DNA from: Larus michahellis
Lineage: Eukaryota; Chordata; Aves; Charadriiformes; Laridae
Direction of reading: 5' to 3'
Length of the DNA: 64,000 nucleotides
Assembly: GCF_964199755.1 (NCBI RefSeq)
Contig: NC_133903.1
Span: forward strand, 2,051,001 to 2,115,000
The translations under genes and the position numbers were made by a program. The notes beneath the pieces were generated by a model, which was not told where the DNA came from, ran no database searches, and saw nothing but the letters and a program-made list of their open reading frames with translations. This document shows positions 50,201 to 60,272 of this stretch, piece after piece. Every line of letters starts with the position of its first letter. Position 1 is the first letter of the stretch.

Positions 50201-53200
50201 ACTTAGGATGGCATTGTTAGATAAACACGCTACGAAATGTAAACTTTTTGTTGATTTTTGGAAAAGTGGTATTCTAACTGCACAGGTGCTGTTGATCTTT
50301 ATATGGGAGAATTCTCTTTCTAAATTGTCTTCGTTTTACTTGTCTTCGTATTTATTAGTGGTTTGCTTTGATTTTTTTTTTTTAAATAGTAAAGAACCAA
50401 GTTTGTAGATTACTGAAAGGTATGGTTTAAAATTATGCAGAACATGTAACGGGCAGAGAATTGAGTCTGGTTTACTGCATGTACTGTGAAAGAACCTGAA
50501 GCTCATTTATGTATGTTACCACATAGAGTTAATTTGTTATAACCTAGGTTACTTTATGCTTCACGTGTTGCGAAAAGTGGGAGCAACGGGATGGCTGGTG
50601 TCTCAGAAGGTGTTGTCTCTACTTTGGCTGGCCATTCTTTCTCCAGGTTACTATCCTAATCCGTGTGTGTGTGCGTTGCCTTTTGACAAACTAGGAATCT
50701 GCAGTGTGTGGCTTACACTAGTTCAGCCATGCTTATGCTGTAGCTTTTGTATCTTGAAACGCATGTGCTACTTTACTTTCTTTACTGACCAAAATATGCT
50801 TCATGAGAGGGTATGCCTCTGTTCACGGGCATAATGGGAGACTAACCAGGCTATTTCATGAGGGAATGAGTGTGTGAATAGCACAGAAGATGCGGTGTCA
50901 AGAATAATGGGGTGTGTTGGGGTTGGTAGTTGCTTCCTATCACGGTATTCCTCTTAGCAAAAAGTGATGCTGCTAACCTGCGCATTTCTTGAAACATACC
51001 GAGGTCTGCAGTGCATGCCAACTTGGATTCAAGCATTAATACTGAATTTCTGGCAGGATTGTGTTGTTATAACAAATAAGCATTTCATCTTTTTGCATGA
51101 CTGTTGTTTGTCTTGAGTAGCTGATGTTGTAATGCTGTCAGACTTGTGATATCTAGATGTTAATAGGCTGCACATGTTGCCTGTACTCATTAATTTCTTT
51201 GCTGTGCAAAGTATTCTTGGTCACAATTGCATGTCCCTCTGCTTGGTTTCTCTGAACACGTGCTGCAGTAATTACATTTCACACTACCACTTTTTGTCTT
51301 CTAGGGAGGGCAGCTTCTGGCTTGTTCAGGTTGCTTAGAACTGGGTGGTATCAACTTGTTACTCTGATGTCTTTGCTTAAGGTGTTTCTTCTTAGAAGGT
51401 GTGTATCCTTTGAAAAAATCATTTTGTAAGCAAATGATTTACCCATTATAATAAAAAACAATAAAATATGGTAAATGTATTGTTTCTAGTAAACTTTCCT
51501 CTCTCTGTCTCTAGATGCCTTCCAAAGATCTACAAGCTATTACTGTTTCTTATCCCACTCCTGTTTCTACTAGGTATGTGCATCACTTAGCTACAATACA
51601 AATGGGGGTATGCTTACTACAGCTGTTCCAAAATAGCATTTTTAGTTGAACCTTCAGTTTATGAAGAAGATGCAGAAACAAAAAAGAGCAAGTTTGTTTG
51701 TGAACAGGGCAGTAATTCAAACTTTCAAAGTACTGACAAGTCAGTGAGCTTTCCCCTTACCATGAATGGAATACCCTTGAGTTCATAGAGCTATTTTGAC
51801 AGACAGAGTGGGTGAGTAAATAAATGCACTGAAGACCTTTTTTTTCTTTTTTTTTTTTTAACCTCCCTTCATGGGAATAGCAATGAGCTTATAAAGAGCA
51901 GGCTGCGTACTGATTGCTTTGACTGTTGTTGATCTTGGTAAAAGTATATTTAAGTTCTTTTACCAATTCATCCTAAATCTTTCCTTTGCTCTAGGCCATT
52001 TTAAGCACACTTAGTTGCTTAAAATACTGCTATTTAGACTGGTTAGTTGACAATATTCCAGGCTAGCTGTCTAATTTGAAATAAACAAAGTCAGTTTAAA
52101 ATATTTACTGAAAGTGCTGGGCTGTTTCTGAAAAGCAGGTTCATGTCTTTGCATGTCCTAAAACACTTGTAACTATTTTGGGGAGAATATGAAGCTTCTC
52201 AGAAACTTACAGTGGAGATTCAAAATCCTCTGTACTAGGGAGAATAAGAAAGGAAGAAGTTACCCCGTGTAGAAAATGCTGCTACTTCTCACTAAGAAAT
52301 TGCAAAAATAAGTGTGATCTTTGTGAAATGCTAGATTGTTTCCATGGAAGCCTAAGTTTCCTCCAACTTTTATTAGATATTTTGCAATGTGGCATGTATT
52401 AAGTAGGATATAAGGCAAGATATTTTTCCACTGAGATAAAAAGCAGCATTTACATCTGCCTTCAGTGAGCAAGGCCTGTCTAATCAGTAAATGAGATCTA
52501 GGTCCCAGGAAGCAGTAGTATGAGAGTAAGGATATACCATGATATATAAGCGCAGGTTGTCTGCCTTGCAACTGTGTGATGGTACTGATGGATGTTCCCT
52601 AATATTCTTGGGTGCTTGATTTAACAATTTTAAAGCTGGCGCCCACTTATTTTTGTTTAGACTGGAGTAGTGTCCACTGTGTGACATCTGCCTTGCAAAC
52701 TGAAGGTAGCTTGTGTCCTTAAGAAAGAAGGTGTTTTGTAGATATAAGCAGTCTTAGGGGAGAATTCTCTTGAACACCCTTTTCGCTTTTTGTTTCTGAT
52801 GTAGGTGTATGGTTCTGGGGGTTTGGTGGCTTTGTTTCATTATTACCTGCATTGAACTGGACAAGAATTGATAGAATACAGAGAACCGATGACTCTGTTC
52901 GGGTTCCTGAGCCACAGGCTGATTCCTTTCACTCTGTACAACCCCCAAAGGTAAGGGGGAACAGTCTAGGGAAGAACTCTTGTATCTTTTAAGACTTATT
53001 AACTCGCATGTCTTCAGTATTTTGCAATAACTACTTGATATATGAAAGTAACATAAATAACTTGATTTTTATATATTTAAAAAAAATCTTTATACCTTAG
53101 GATACCATAAGCATCTTTGATTCTGGTCGTATAAGTGAGCTGGAAAAGCAAATGGCCTTCGTGTCTGACAGATGCCATCACCATGATGAAGAATATAGCA

Positions 53201-56200
53201 AAGTGATGCTTCTACTCCGTAACCTTCAAGATCAGGTTGCCCAGATGAGCGACAAAAGTGAAACATTGAAGCTAATACAAAATGTGATGGGTCAACACCT
53301 TAAAGATATGAAACTGGAGGAAAAGGTAAGATAATTATTGATGCTTTCTGATACCGATCAAAGTATTCTGTTTTTATAATGGGGATTATTAGCAATTTGA
53401 CTTTAGGATTCTTTTTCTGTTACAGAATTAACTGATAGGTAATAAAAGCCAGTGAGTAGTCACTGGCATTCATTCCTCCTTTGTTATTGTTGACAAGGAA
53501 TTGATTCCAGATAGCTGGTCTAAAGTAGAATCTTACATTGTTGAAAAGCATCTGGATTTATCCCGTTTTCATACAGAGAAAGAAGACTGTAGGAAGGGCT
53601 AGTGACAAAGAAGGGGTTTTGTGGTAAACTTCCCTGTGTATAACCCCTACTACTGCTGAATCGGGCATTTATATTTATTACAGATTCTATAATTTCTCAC
53701 CTCCCTGCAGGATAAGTCACTTAAGCAATCACAGAATTACATCAAAATTATGCTTTGTAGAAAATATGAATTATGCTATTTGTACTCCAAAAGAAAATAC
53801 ACCATGCTTTTTCCCTATTTTTTAAGACTGACTTCCTGGCTTTACATCAAGAACATGAGTTCCGCATCCTGACACTGGAAGACCTTCTTGCAAAACTCTC
53901 TGCTGAATCCAAGGTACAGAGAGTTAGCTTTGCTGACTTGCTCTGATTGTAACCCGTTGATAAAATAGACTGATTTCAGGTTTTTGTTGGCTGTCCCAAA
54001 CCCCAGTTTGTTTTACTGTAGCTATTACAGTTCTTGAAGTCTTAAAACTTGTTTGTGTTCTTGCTCCCCCTTCTTGGAGGGGGTTTCAGTTCAATGATTA
54101 AAAATTATTCACTTGACCAGTAAGGCAGGTTCTGCTTGGAAAATCTTATTATACAGAGGCACAAACATAAACGTGGGGGGACAGTCCTGTATAGGTGATG
54201 CTAAAATCTGTCATTGTCACGTAACATTCTTTATCTCCTTTCTGTTGCTTCTGTTTCTTTGTATACATTAAAACTAACTTTTGTATCTTTTAGGACATCC
54301 AGAAGGAGCTTGACATAGCCAAAGCAAAAACAGTGAGGTATAAGCACTTCTCAAGTATATTTTGCTTTTTCAGTCCTGGTGCTAACTGATAATGATATAT
54401 GTGTTCCTTTTTAAAATAAAACAATCCCGTCCTTTGTGTCAGTTAACTGACCTTAAGAGTTTGTATTGTCAGCGTGGAGTCTTCTGTTTTATGGCAGACT
54501 TTAACTGTGCTGCTGAACATCAGCACAAGGCCTGCTCCCAGTGTGTGAGCAATCCTACAACTACGTCTTTTGCTAGAGAAAGCTGTTTATTTAGTGGAGG
54601 AGAATGACTGACTTCTCAGCCTCTTGTAAATGCATTTGAATCTTTCCTTAAATTGCTTAGTAACTGCTTTTGATAGGCTTCATAATTAAATTCTTGAATT
54701 GTATAACTTCTAACCTTTGTCTCTGTTTTTGGTTTGTCAGCTGTACTACTTTCCTCTCATGTACTGGGTAATAACCAGATAAAAACTGCAGCACTTCGTT
54801 AAGCTTCCCCATTAGAAAGAGGAAAAGAAACACTTATTTGCTGAATTGTCATTTAAGTTAAATCTAAATGTAAAATGGCTTTAGAATGATAGCTGAACAC
54901 CTGCCTCTAAAGTTAGTCTGGTTTAAGTAAAGTAACCTGAAACTTGCTCTTACCAGCAGCAAACTCATGCAAATTAAGTTTGACTGGTTTGCCAGAAACC
55001 TTAAATTCCCTAAAATCTATATAAGTTTGAGTTACTAACTTGTCAGCCTGGTGGTGTTCTGCAGTCATCACTGCTGGATTTGTTCACAACTTCAAAATAC
55101 TTCGCTTTGAATATAGTAATCCCAAGTACGCCTTAAGTAACATCTTGAAGGAACCACAAGCTCACAGTGTCTATCATAGTGAATAACTGAACTAGGAAGG
55201 CGCTTTGTATTAGACAATTATGTTCTCACACCTTTGGAATTTGATCCAAACTACTTTTTCCTAATTACTGCCTCCTTGTTTTTGTCAGAGATGATGATGA
55301 ACATAGTCAACTCTTGTCCAAAGTTAAAAAGCTAGAACTAGAGTTGTCACAGATGAAATCAGAGCTCTTATCTGGGGAAAGTGTGAAGACAAGTTGCGAG
55401 AAAATGGATGTCATTCATGAAAAAGTAGGTCCTGTAACTTCTGTAACTGCTCCAGTAAAACTTGGTACTACTTGATTTTTTTGTTCACTAACTTTATTGA
55501 AATGCAGTACAATGAGTAATGGGGGGGTAGCATTCACCTTAAAGAATGGTAGTGTTTTATGGAGTGGTACTGTGAACTTTTCCATTAGTGTGTAACACTT
55601 TACTAGGCAAGAGTTTATGGCTTGTCTTCTACAATGGCAGGGTTTTTGTATTTAAGGTGTGATGCAATAGCAGTTCTGTTTACAGTACTTTGCTGTTCTT
55701 ACCGGCGTATTTTGCTAACCCATGGAAATGTGGAAAAGAAACTTATGTAAAAGCAAGTTAGGTTTGTTATCTGAGAGTTGTTTTAAAAAAATCATGCTTA
55801 AATTCTTTTGAAGCCTTTTATAAGATCTGACTGGATTGTAGCCAACAAAATACAACAGTGAGTATTGATACAGGATTATCAGCTTGACTAAAATTCCATC
55901 TTGTGATAATGGTCAAATATGATTTAGCTATTGTGTATGGAATCAAAGCGTACCATGAGTGAGTGATAAGCGACTTGCTTAACTAGGCCTAACGCTGCTC
56001 CCCTTAGAGCTGCCACGGTGCCGCCTTTGAACTGCTGCAGTCAACTGGTGGTTTGCATTTTTTATTCTGAAGTGTTAGTCACACCACTGATGTGAACGGC
56101 ACAGTTTGCCGGGGCTTTTGGGTGTGTCTTGGTCACCAACCAGATGATGCATTTCCCATATGTTCTTCTGCGCACCTGACTGGTCTGGTACGCCACTGTA

Positions 56201-59200
56201 AGTCAAGGTAGTTAAAACCCATGTGAAAGCTAGACTTCTGCATAGTGCTGGATGTATGTATTGATTTCACACGTGCCTGTTATATATAGTATTACTTAAT
56301 GGTTTATAAAGGCTAGTAATTTCTATTATAATTGTTAATGGCTTCTACTAGGTGGGTGCCCAGGTCAAAGAATCTGTCAAGCTGATGCTTTTTGGAGATC
56401 AACAAGAAGACACTCCTGACTCGCTTCTCCAGTGGCTTACATCCAATTTTGTGAGCAAAAGTGATCTGCAGACTCTGTTGAGGGATCTAGAGTTGCAGAT
56501 CCTCAAGAATATTACTCTCCATATGTCTGTTACAAAGCAAAAACTAACATCTGAAGTAGTAACAAATGCGGTGACTAATGCAGGGATATCTGGAATCACA
56601 GAAGCGGTGAGTGAGTTAAGTTCTCAAAAGTTCCACTTAAACTGTAAAGGGTCCTTTTATAGACACTTTGTGGAGCATGACTGCAGATATAAATGTTAAT
56701 GATTAAGAGATGTCAGCAATATTAATTGAAACAAGGACAGCTATAGAAGATGCTTTATCACGTGTATTCTTACAGCATTGCTTGTTGCCTGTTGTGAATG
56801 CTTGTGTGTTTTCAAAGTATGCTTTCTTGAAAATTGAAGAATTGCCAAGAAACAGGTATGCCAAAGAGACGCAGCTCAGGGTCTTGGGAAGGAGGGGGAA
56901 AGCATGCAGCTTCTGAAGAGAACACCAGTCAAGGTGCAGTACGAATTTGAAGACAGACAACCATGTGTTAAATTGGCCGTTTTCTTGACAGAGTCTTACA
57001 AAGATTTGTGATGGAGGGCAGCATCTCAAAAAGATGCTTGCAACTTCACCGATGCGTGTATATATATCAATTATTTTATCACTTGATATTATTAAAATCT
57101 TTCTATTCTTCTCTGTGTACATCTGCAGCAAGTACAAATTATTGTAAACAATGCACTGAAACTCTACTCTCAAGACAAGATTGGTTTGGTGGATTTCGCC
57201 TTGGAATCTGGAGGTAAATAGTAGAGGAAACACCCTTTTAACTATTCATGTTTATAGTATTTACTAAAAATCTTAAAATGAGGACTAAAGGTTAGTAGAG
57301 CATCCTTGTGTGTTGTCTGATGATCAGACTACCGCAATCCATGGATGTTGTTTGCAGGGTTATGTATCAGCCCAAGTATGCGTGGACAGGGGTAGAATCG
57401 TTCTGGGTGATAGAGAACCCCAGGTGTGTTTGGGGAGGATGCACACACCACTGAACTTGCTAGAGAAAAATTTTTCAGCCCTCTTAAATGGAAAACCTTT
57501 AACAAGTTCTTAACATAACATCGTACTTGATAGAAGCATTGTATCCCCAGAAAATTATTAGACTTTGACAATACCTGTAGTAGTCTTTTCTGAGGAAAAT
57601 GACTGGTACATTCTTTAAGCTTCGTACAAACGTCTGCCTTAAAAGTCTTAATTATTTCTGCTAACCTGATATATCTTTTTTGAGGTGGCAGCATTCTGAG
57701 TACTCGCTGTTCTGAAACCCATGAGACCAAAACAGCATTACTTAGCCTCTTTGGAGTTCCTCTGTGGTACTTCTCTCAGTCTCCCAGAGTGGTGATACAG
57801 GTAATTAAAGGCCAAGTAAAAAAACTCAGCAATGTTATTTTACATTGAGGGGTTTGGATTGTTTGGATGCTGGATGTTTCAGTCTGTAATGTACTGGGGG
57901 TGGGGGGGGTGGGGGGGGGGCACAGGTACTTTGAATTATGTTCCCAAGAGTGGGATTCTTCTGGTAGTTTCTGGGCACTGCTGAAGTCCTGCTCTTGACC
58001 CTTACTTGGCTGGGGCACTGGAGTTCTGCAGAGTGTGAGTGCTGGGAGGGTTCCTGGTGAGAAGTAACCTCGAGGTGGGTCTTCAAAACACTGCTGGTAG
58101 TTCGGGTGGATATGCTGTCTTTCTGAAGAGGTCTACCAAATAAGTTATATTCTGCCACTTACTAATGTCCTCCTTTACTTATTAAACTGTTTTTACTCAA
58201 CCCACAAGGGTTTGGGTTTTTTCCTCCTTTTTCTCCGTCTTCTCCCTACCCTGCAGGGGAGTGAGCGAGTGGTTTAACCCCAGCCAGCAACTAAGACTGT
58301 CCCTAATAATTCAGAATTCATTACAAGTTTTTATTACGGAAAAATCATTACTAAATGCTTGTGGCTGGTTTTGTTGTTGGTGTGTCCCATCCTGTTCTTT
58401 CCCCCTTCCTCCTGTCTAGCCGGACATGTATCCAGGGAACTGCTGGGCTTTCAAAGGATCACAGGGGTATCTTGTAGTTAGACTGTCAATGAAGATCTAT
58501 CCAACTGCCTTTACTGTGGAACATGTACCAAAAGCACTTTCGCCGGGAGGAAATATCACCAGTGCTCCAAGGAACTTTGCAGTATATGTAAGTCTGTCTC
58601 TGAACTTAAGTTGCATAAGTATGCGTAAAGAATATTTGTGTTACATACCTTGGAAAACAATGACTTAAGGGGAGGACAGGTAAAACGAGAAACTGTTTCA
58701 GTCACTGCTCTTAAAATTGCTTATATTTTTCTAATGAGCTTTTAGATTAGGAGTAAGCGTTGCAACTAATTTTGGGGGAGTTGTTTCTTTTCTCTTGCTT
58801 CATAACATACATTATGGCTCTTCGCCTTATCTATGATGTGCCTTAAATCTTTTTTTAAAATTGATTTTAACTAGCACCAGAGTTGCGTAGGCAGGGTTGC
58901 AGAGTATTGTTGTGATATCTGAGAACTCTTTGTTTAGTTCTTCTAAATGCGTAAGCAGTCATCTGCAAGCATCTGAATCTCGACTTCCGTCTTGTTTATA
59001 AGCTTGATGTTTTCTTGTTCTTGTTTGTGCTGAGCAGTTTATATTGTACACTGTGATACTGGGTTTGCCATGGAGATTAAGGGGTTTGACCATGAAAACA
59101 TATAAACATAGCACAACTATTTGCAGTGCAGGAAACTCAAATACAGGGCCGTGCGTCAATGAGCATTAAGTTACATGGGAAACATTCTGATGCTGGTTTG

Positions 59201-59918
59201 ATAGACTTCCGAGTGCTGTCTGACACTCAGGTTCTGCAGGTGTGCTGCTGGTTTTGGTTTGACTTCAAATTTGACGGAAGCAAAAAATCTTTATCCTGTT
59301 GTTACAGGGTCTAGATGATGAATATCAAGAAGAAGGCAAGCTTCTAGGACAGTATGTCTATGATCAAGATGGAGAACCACTGCAGATGTTTCCAGTCTTG
59401 GTAAGTCTGGATGGCAAGATTTAAAGTGGCAGGAGAAAGATACTCAGATTTTCTATGGTAGTACACAATGAGCAGTGGAGGAAGAAGGGCTCCTTCTCTG
59501 GGCTCGGTAGAAAGTATCTACCTATCTGCCTCAAAACCTATGGGCTAAATAGGGGGGAGGAAAGGTTTGTGCCATCTGCGCACAAATGGTGTGAAGAGTC
59601 TGCTTCATGCTGCTTCTGACTCCCTTCGCAGGTAACAAGCTGTAAGGCAAGGGAGGTTCTGTTCAAAGCAGCACAAAGTCCCCAAGGCATGCCCTGGTTA
59701 TTGATGACGGTGGTAGCTGCAACAGTTTCAGAAGGCAACTTCAGTTTCACCTGTTCGTACCAAAACCTAACACTGGTTTGTGTGTTTGCTTTTTCCTTCT
59801 GCAGGAGAAAAGTGAAAACGCATTCCAAATAGTGGAACTGAGAATTCTTTCTAACTGGGGCCATGCAGTATATACATGCCTCTATCGGTTCAGAGTGCAT
59901 GGGGAACCTGCCGAATAA
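38156..59918 (+). CDS. SUN1: SUN1, inner nuclear membrane SUN-domain protein of the LINC complex (22 coding exons, 907 aa)
   Basis: SUN1 spans the inner nuclear membrane. Its N-terminus binds lamins and telomere attachment proteins, and its C-terminal SUN domain binds KASH peptides of nesprins in the perinuclear space, linking nucleus and cytoskeleton. The exons, listed separately below, total 2724 nt with agreeing phases; this close to the roughly 910 residues of long mammalian forms. Residues 1-230 are nucleoplasmic and begin [13 protein letters not shown] CxxC pair is at C191/C194 and a Cys/His cluster at C298, C301, H306, H310. Hydrophobic segments occupy about 335-397, with the main transmembrane helix near 407-428. 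Heptad-rich coiled coil runs from about 468 to 740, and the SUN domain from 745 to 907. The SUN domain keeps C753, which pairs with a KASH cysteine in the family, and C791/C895, the internal disulfide pair; their spacing equals that of SUN2 C563/C601/C705. The start is the first ATG after the acceptor at 38135 and gives the family N-terminus. Confidence 0.97.
38233..43556 (+). other. SUN1 intron
   Basis: The largest SUN1 intron (5.3 kb). It holds the sense CR1 at 41788-42140 and a T/G tract at 39225-39270. No other exon was recognised. Confidence 0.7.
41788..42140 (+). mobile_element. CR1 LINE fragment, sense, 3' end
   Basis: Well-preserved CR1 3' end: GGGGCTGAGGGGAGACCTTA at the truncated 5' edge, AAAAATTTCTTCACTGAAAG in the middle, and GATGATCTTAAAGGTCTTTT CCAACCTAAATG followed by TGATTCTATA at the tail. 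One of the two clearest CR1 copies in the window. Confidence 0.95.
43557..43751 (+). CDS. SUN1: SUN1 coding exon 2, 195 nt
   Basis: Acceptor TTTTGCTGCAG, donor GTAAGC. It encodes [20 protein letters not shown] and [16 protein letters not shown], a strongly conserved N-terminal block with a basic RRSLRL patch. Confidence 0.97.
44086..44276 (+). CDS. SUN1: SUN1 coding exon 3, 191 nt
   Basis: Acceptor GTTTCCTAG, donor GTAGGT. It begins in the basic stretch [12 protein letters not shown] and ends with [17 protein letters not shown], conserved in SUN1. The middle is Ser-rich. Confidence 0.96.
45428..45454 (+). CDS. SUN1: SUN1 micro-exon 4, 27 nt, phase 1-1
   Basis: Acceptor with a long T run ending TTTTGAAG; donor GTAACT. 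It encodes GLDDEGDPK. The downstream exon starts only 100 bp later, so the intron between is very short. Confidence 0.9.
45555..45749 (+). CDS. SUN1: SUN1 coding exon 5, 195 nt, phase 1-1
   Basis: Acceptor TTTGCTAG, donor GTAAGT. It encodes [12 protein letters not shown] through [20 protein letters not shown] and [11 protein letters not shown]191 and C194 form a CxxC pair. Confidence 0.95.
46335..46422 (+). other. Candidate frame-shifting cassette exon of SUN1, 88 nt
   Basis: The segment is framed by an acceptor (TTTTTAG) and a strong donor (GTAAGTAAGG). Joined to exon 5 it reads open for 29 codons ([18 protein letters not shown] and on to MTQ), but it leaves phase 2. The next exon then reads a TAA after eight codons. 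I do not recognise the peptide. It may be a poison or alternative terminal exon, or chance. Confidence 0.3.
47462..47584 (+). CDS. SUN1: SUN1 coding exon 6, 123 nt, phase 1-1
   Basis: Acceptor TTCTTTTCAATAG, donor GTACCT. It encodes [20 protein letters not shown] and [19 protein letters not shown], an amphipathic to hydrophobic stretch found in long SUN1 isoforms. Confidence 0.92.
48588..48671 (+). CDS. SUN1: SUN1 coding exon 7, 84 nt, phase 1-1
   Basis: Acceptor GAATGTGTTGCAG, donor GTAAGT. It encodes [20 protein letters not shown] and LGVNEESI plus one T. That T completes a Cys codon with the next exon. Confidence 0.94.
48988..49098 (+). CDS. SUN1: SUN1 coding exon 8, 111 nt, phase 1-1 (Cys/His cluster)
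   Basis: Acceptor ACCAACAG; the donor GTTGAC is weak. It encodes (C)[16 protein letters not shown] with C298, C301, H306, H310 as possible zinc ligands, then [16 protein letters not shown]. The first Cys is split over the junction. Confidence 0.93.
49099..50547 (+). other. SUN1 intron
   Basis: 1.4-kb AT-rich intron with a T-rich tract at 49913-49929. No exon recognised. Confidence 0.7.
50548..50646 (+). CDS. SUN1: SUN1 coding exon 9, 99 nt, phase 1-1
   Basis: Acceptor ATAACCTAG; donor GTTACT is weak. It encodes [20 protein letters not shown] and [13 protein letters not shown], a hydrophobic segment of the SUN1 membrane region. Confidence 0.95.
51305..51398 (+). CDS. SUN1: SUN1 coding exon 10, 94 nt, phase 1-2
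   Basis: Acceptor TTTGTCTTCTAG, donor GTGTGT. It encodes [20 protein letters not shown] and [10 protein letters not shown], a hydrophobic stretch with basic edges. Confidence 0.96.
51515..51573 (+). CDS. SUN1: SUN1 coding exon 11, 59 nt, phase 2-1 (transmembrane)
   Basis: Acceptor CTCTGTCTCTAG, donor GTATGT. It encodes [20 protein letters not shown], the first half of the main transmembrane helix. Confidence 0.95.
52805..52950 (+). CDS. SUN1: SUN1 coding exon 12, 146 nt, phase 1-0
   Basis: Acceptor TTTCTGATGTAG, donor GTAAGG. It starts [19 protein letters not shown], the end of the transmembrane segment and its exit into the perinuclear space, followed by a Pro/Gln-rich linker. Confidence 0.96.
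53101..53325 (+). CDS. SUN1: SUN1 coding exon 13, 225 nt, phase 0-0
   Basis: Acceptor TTTATACCTTAG, donor GTAAGA. It encodes [20 protein letters not shown], then [15 protein letters not shown] and [10 protein letters not shown], the start of the lumenal coiled coil. Confidence 0.96.
53827..53913 (+). CDS. SUN1: SUN1 coding exon 14, 87 nt, phase 0-0
   Basis: Acceptor CTATTTTTTAAG, donor GTACAG. It encodes [20 protein letters not shown] and LAKLSAESK, coiled coil. Confidence 0.95.
54294..54337 (+). CDS. SUN1: SUN1 coding exon 15, 44 nt, phase 0-2
   Basis: Acceptor TTTGTATCTTTTAG, donor GTATAA. It encodes [14 protein letters not shown], coiled coil. Confidence 0.93.
55289..55424 (+). CDS. SUN1: SUN1 coding exon 16, 136 nt, phase 2-0
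   Basis: Acceptor TTGTTTTTGTCAG, donor GTAGGT. It encodes [20 protein letters not shown] and [20 protein letters not shown], coiled coil. Confidence 0.95.
56352..56606 (+). CDS. SUN1: SUN1 coding exon 17, 255 nt, phase 0-0
   Basis: Acceptor GGCTTCTACTAG, donor GTGAGT. It encodes [16 protein letters not shown], then [20 protein letters not shown] and AGISGITEA, the trimerising coiled coil leading to the SUN domain. Confidence 0.97.
57129..57213 (+). CDS. SUN1: SUN1 coding exon 18, 85 nt, phase 0-1
   Basis: Acceptor TGTACATCTGCAG, donor GTAAAT. It encodes [20 protein letters not shown] and VDFALESG, the helix that precedes the SUN domain. Confidence 0.97.
57685..57800 (+). CDS. SUN1: SUN1 coding exon 19, 116 nt, phase 1-0 (SUN domain start)
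   Basis: Acceptor ATATCTTTTTTGAG, donor GTAATT. It encodes [20 protein letters not shown] and [20 protein letters not shown]753 in TRCSET corresponds to the SUN2 cysteine that bonds with KASH peptides. Confidence 0.98.
57895..57921 (+). repeat. G-run in SUN1 intron, G-quadruplex prone
   Basis: Runs of four to ten G separated by single T residues, about 95 bp after the donor of exon 19, on the transcribed-RNA-like strand. Confidence 0.8.
58420..58587 (+). CDS. SUN1: SUN1 coding exon 20, 168 nt, phase 0-0 (SUN domain)
   Basis: Acceptor CCTCCTGTCTAG, donor GTAAGT. It encodes [20 protein letters not shown] and [21 protein letters not shown]791 is the first cysteine of the internal disulfide pair. 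Confidence 0.98.
59308..59400 (+). CDS. SUN1: SUN1 coding exon 21, 93 nt, phase 0-0 (SUN domain)
   Basis: Acceptor CCTGTTGTTACAG, donor GTAAGT. It encodes [20 protein letters not shown] and [11 protein letters not shown]. Confidence 0.97.
59805..59918 (+). CDS. SUN1: SUN1 last coding exon 22, 114 nt, with stop
   Basis: Acceptor TTTCCTTCTGCAG; stop TAA at 59916. It encodes [20 protein letters not shown] and [12 protein letters not shown]895 is the second cysteine of the internal pair. The motif reads GHAVYTC where human SUN1 and SUN2 have GHPEYTC. Confidence 0.97.
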   Translation, partial: EKSENAFQIVELRILSNWGHAVYTCLYRFRVHGEPAE

Positions 59919-60266
59919 TCTCCGACACTACAGCTTGGGTTGGTTTTGTTGTTGTACATTTTGTTCTGAATTTGTATATACCAGAAAGCCTAGAACACTG
60001 GAATCTTTAAAGGACGAGGATGCAAGATACATACTGCAGAACTATTGATCCTCTGATAAAGGCAAAAGACTGTCAGCAGAACTGTATGCAAAATAACTTC
60101 ATTTGCTCTAATGCTCAGCTTGTAACTGCCAGTAGCTTTATTTTGGTGTCCATGCTGAGAGAAATAATGCATGCGAGCTGCTCTGGTTCATAAAGCCCAG
60201 TTGGCAAACAAGTGGCACCTATTTTATTACAAATGAATGTATAGGGTTGTTTTTTTTTTAAAAAAG

Positions 60267-60272
60267 AATAAA
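60267..60272 (+). promoter_or_regulatory. Proximal poly(A) signal, SUN1
   Basis: AATAAA 350 nt after the stop; T-rich sequence follows near 60297-60320. Confidence 0.55.
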
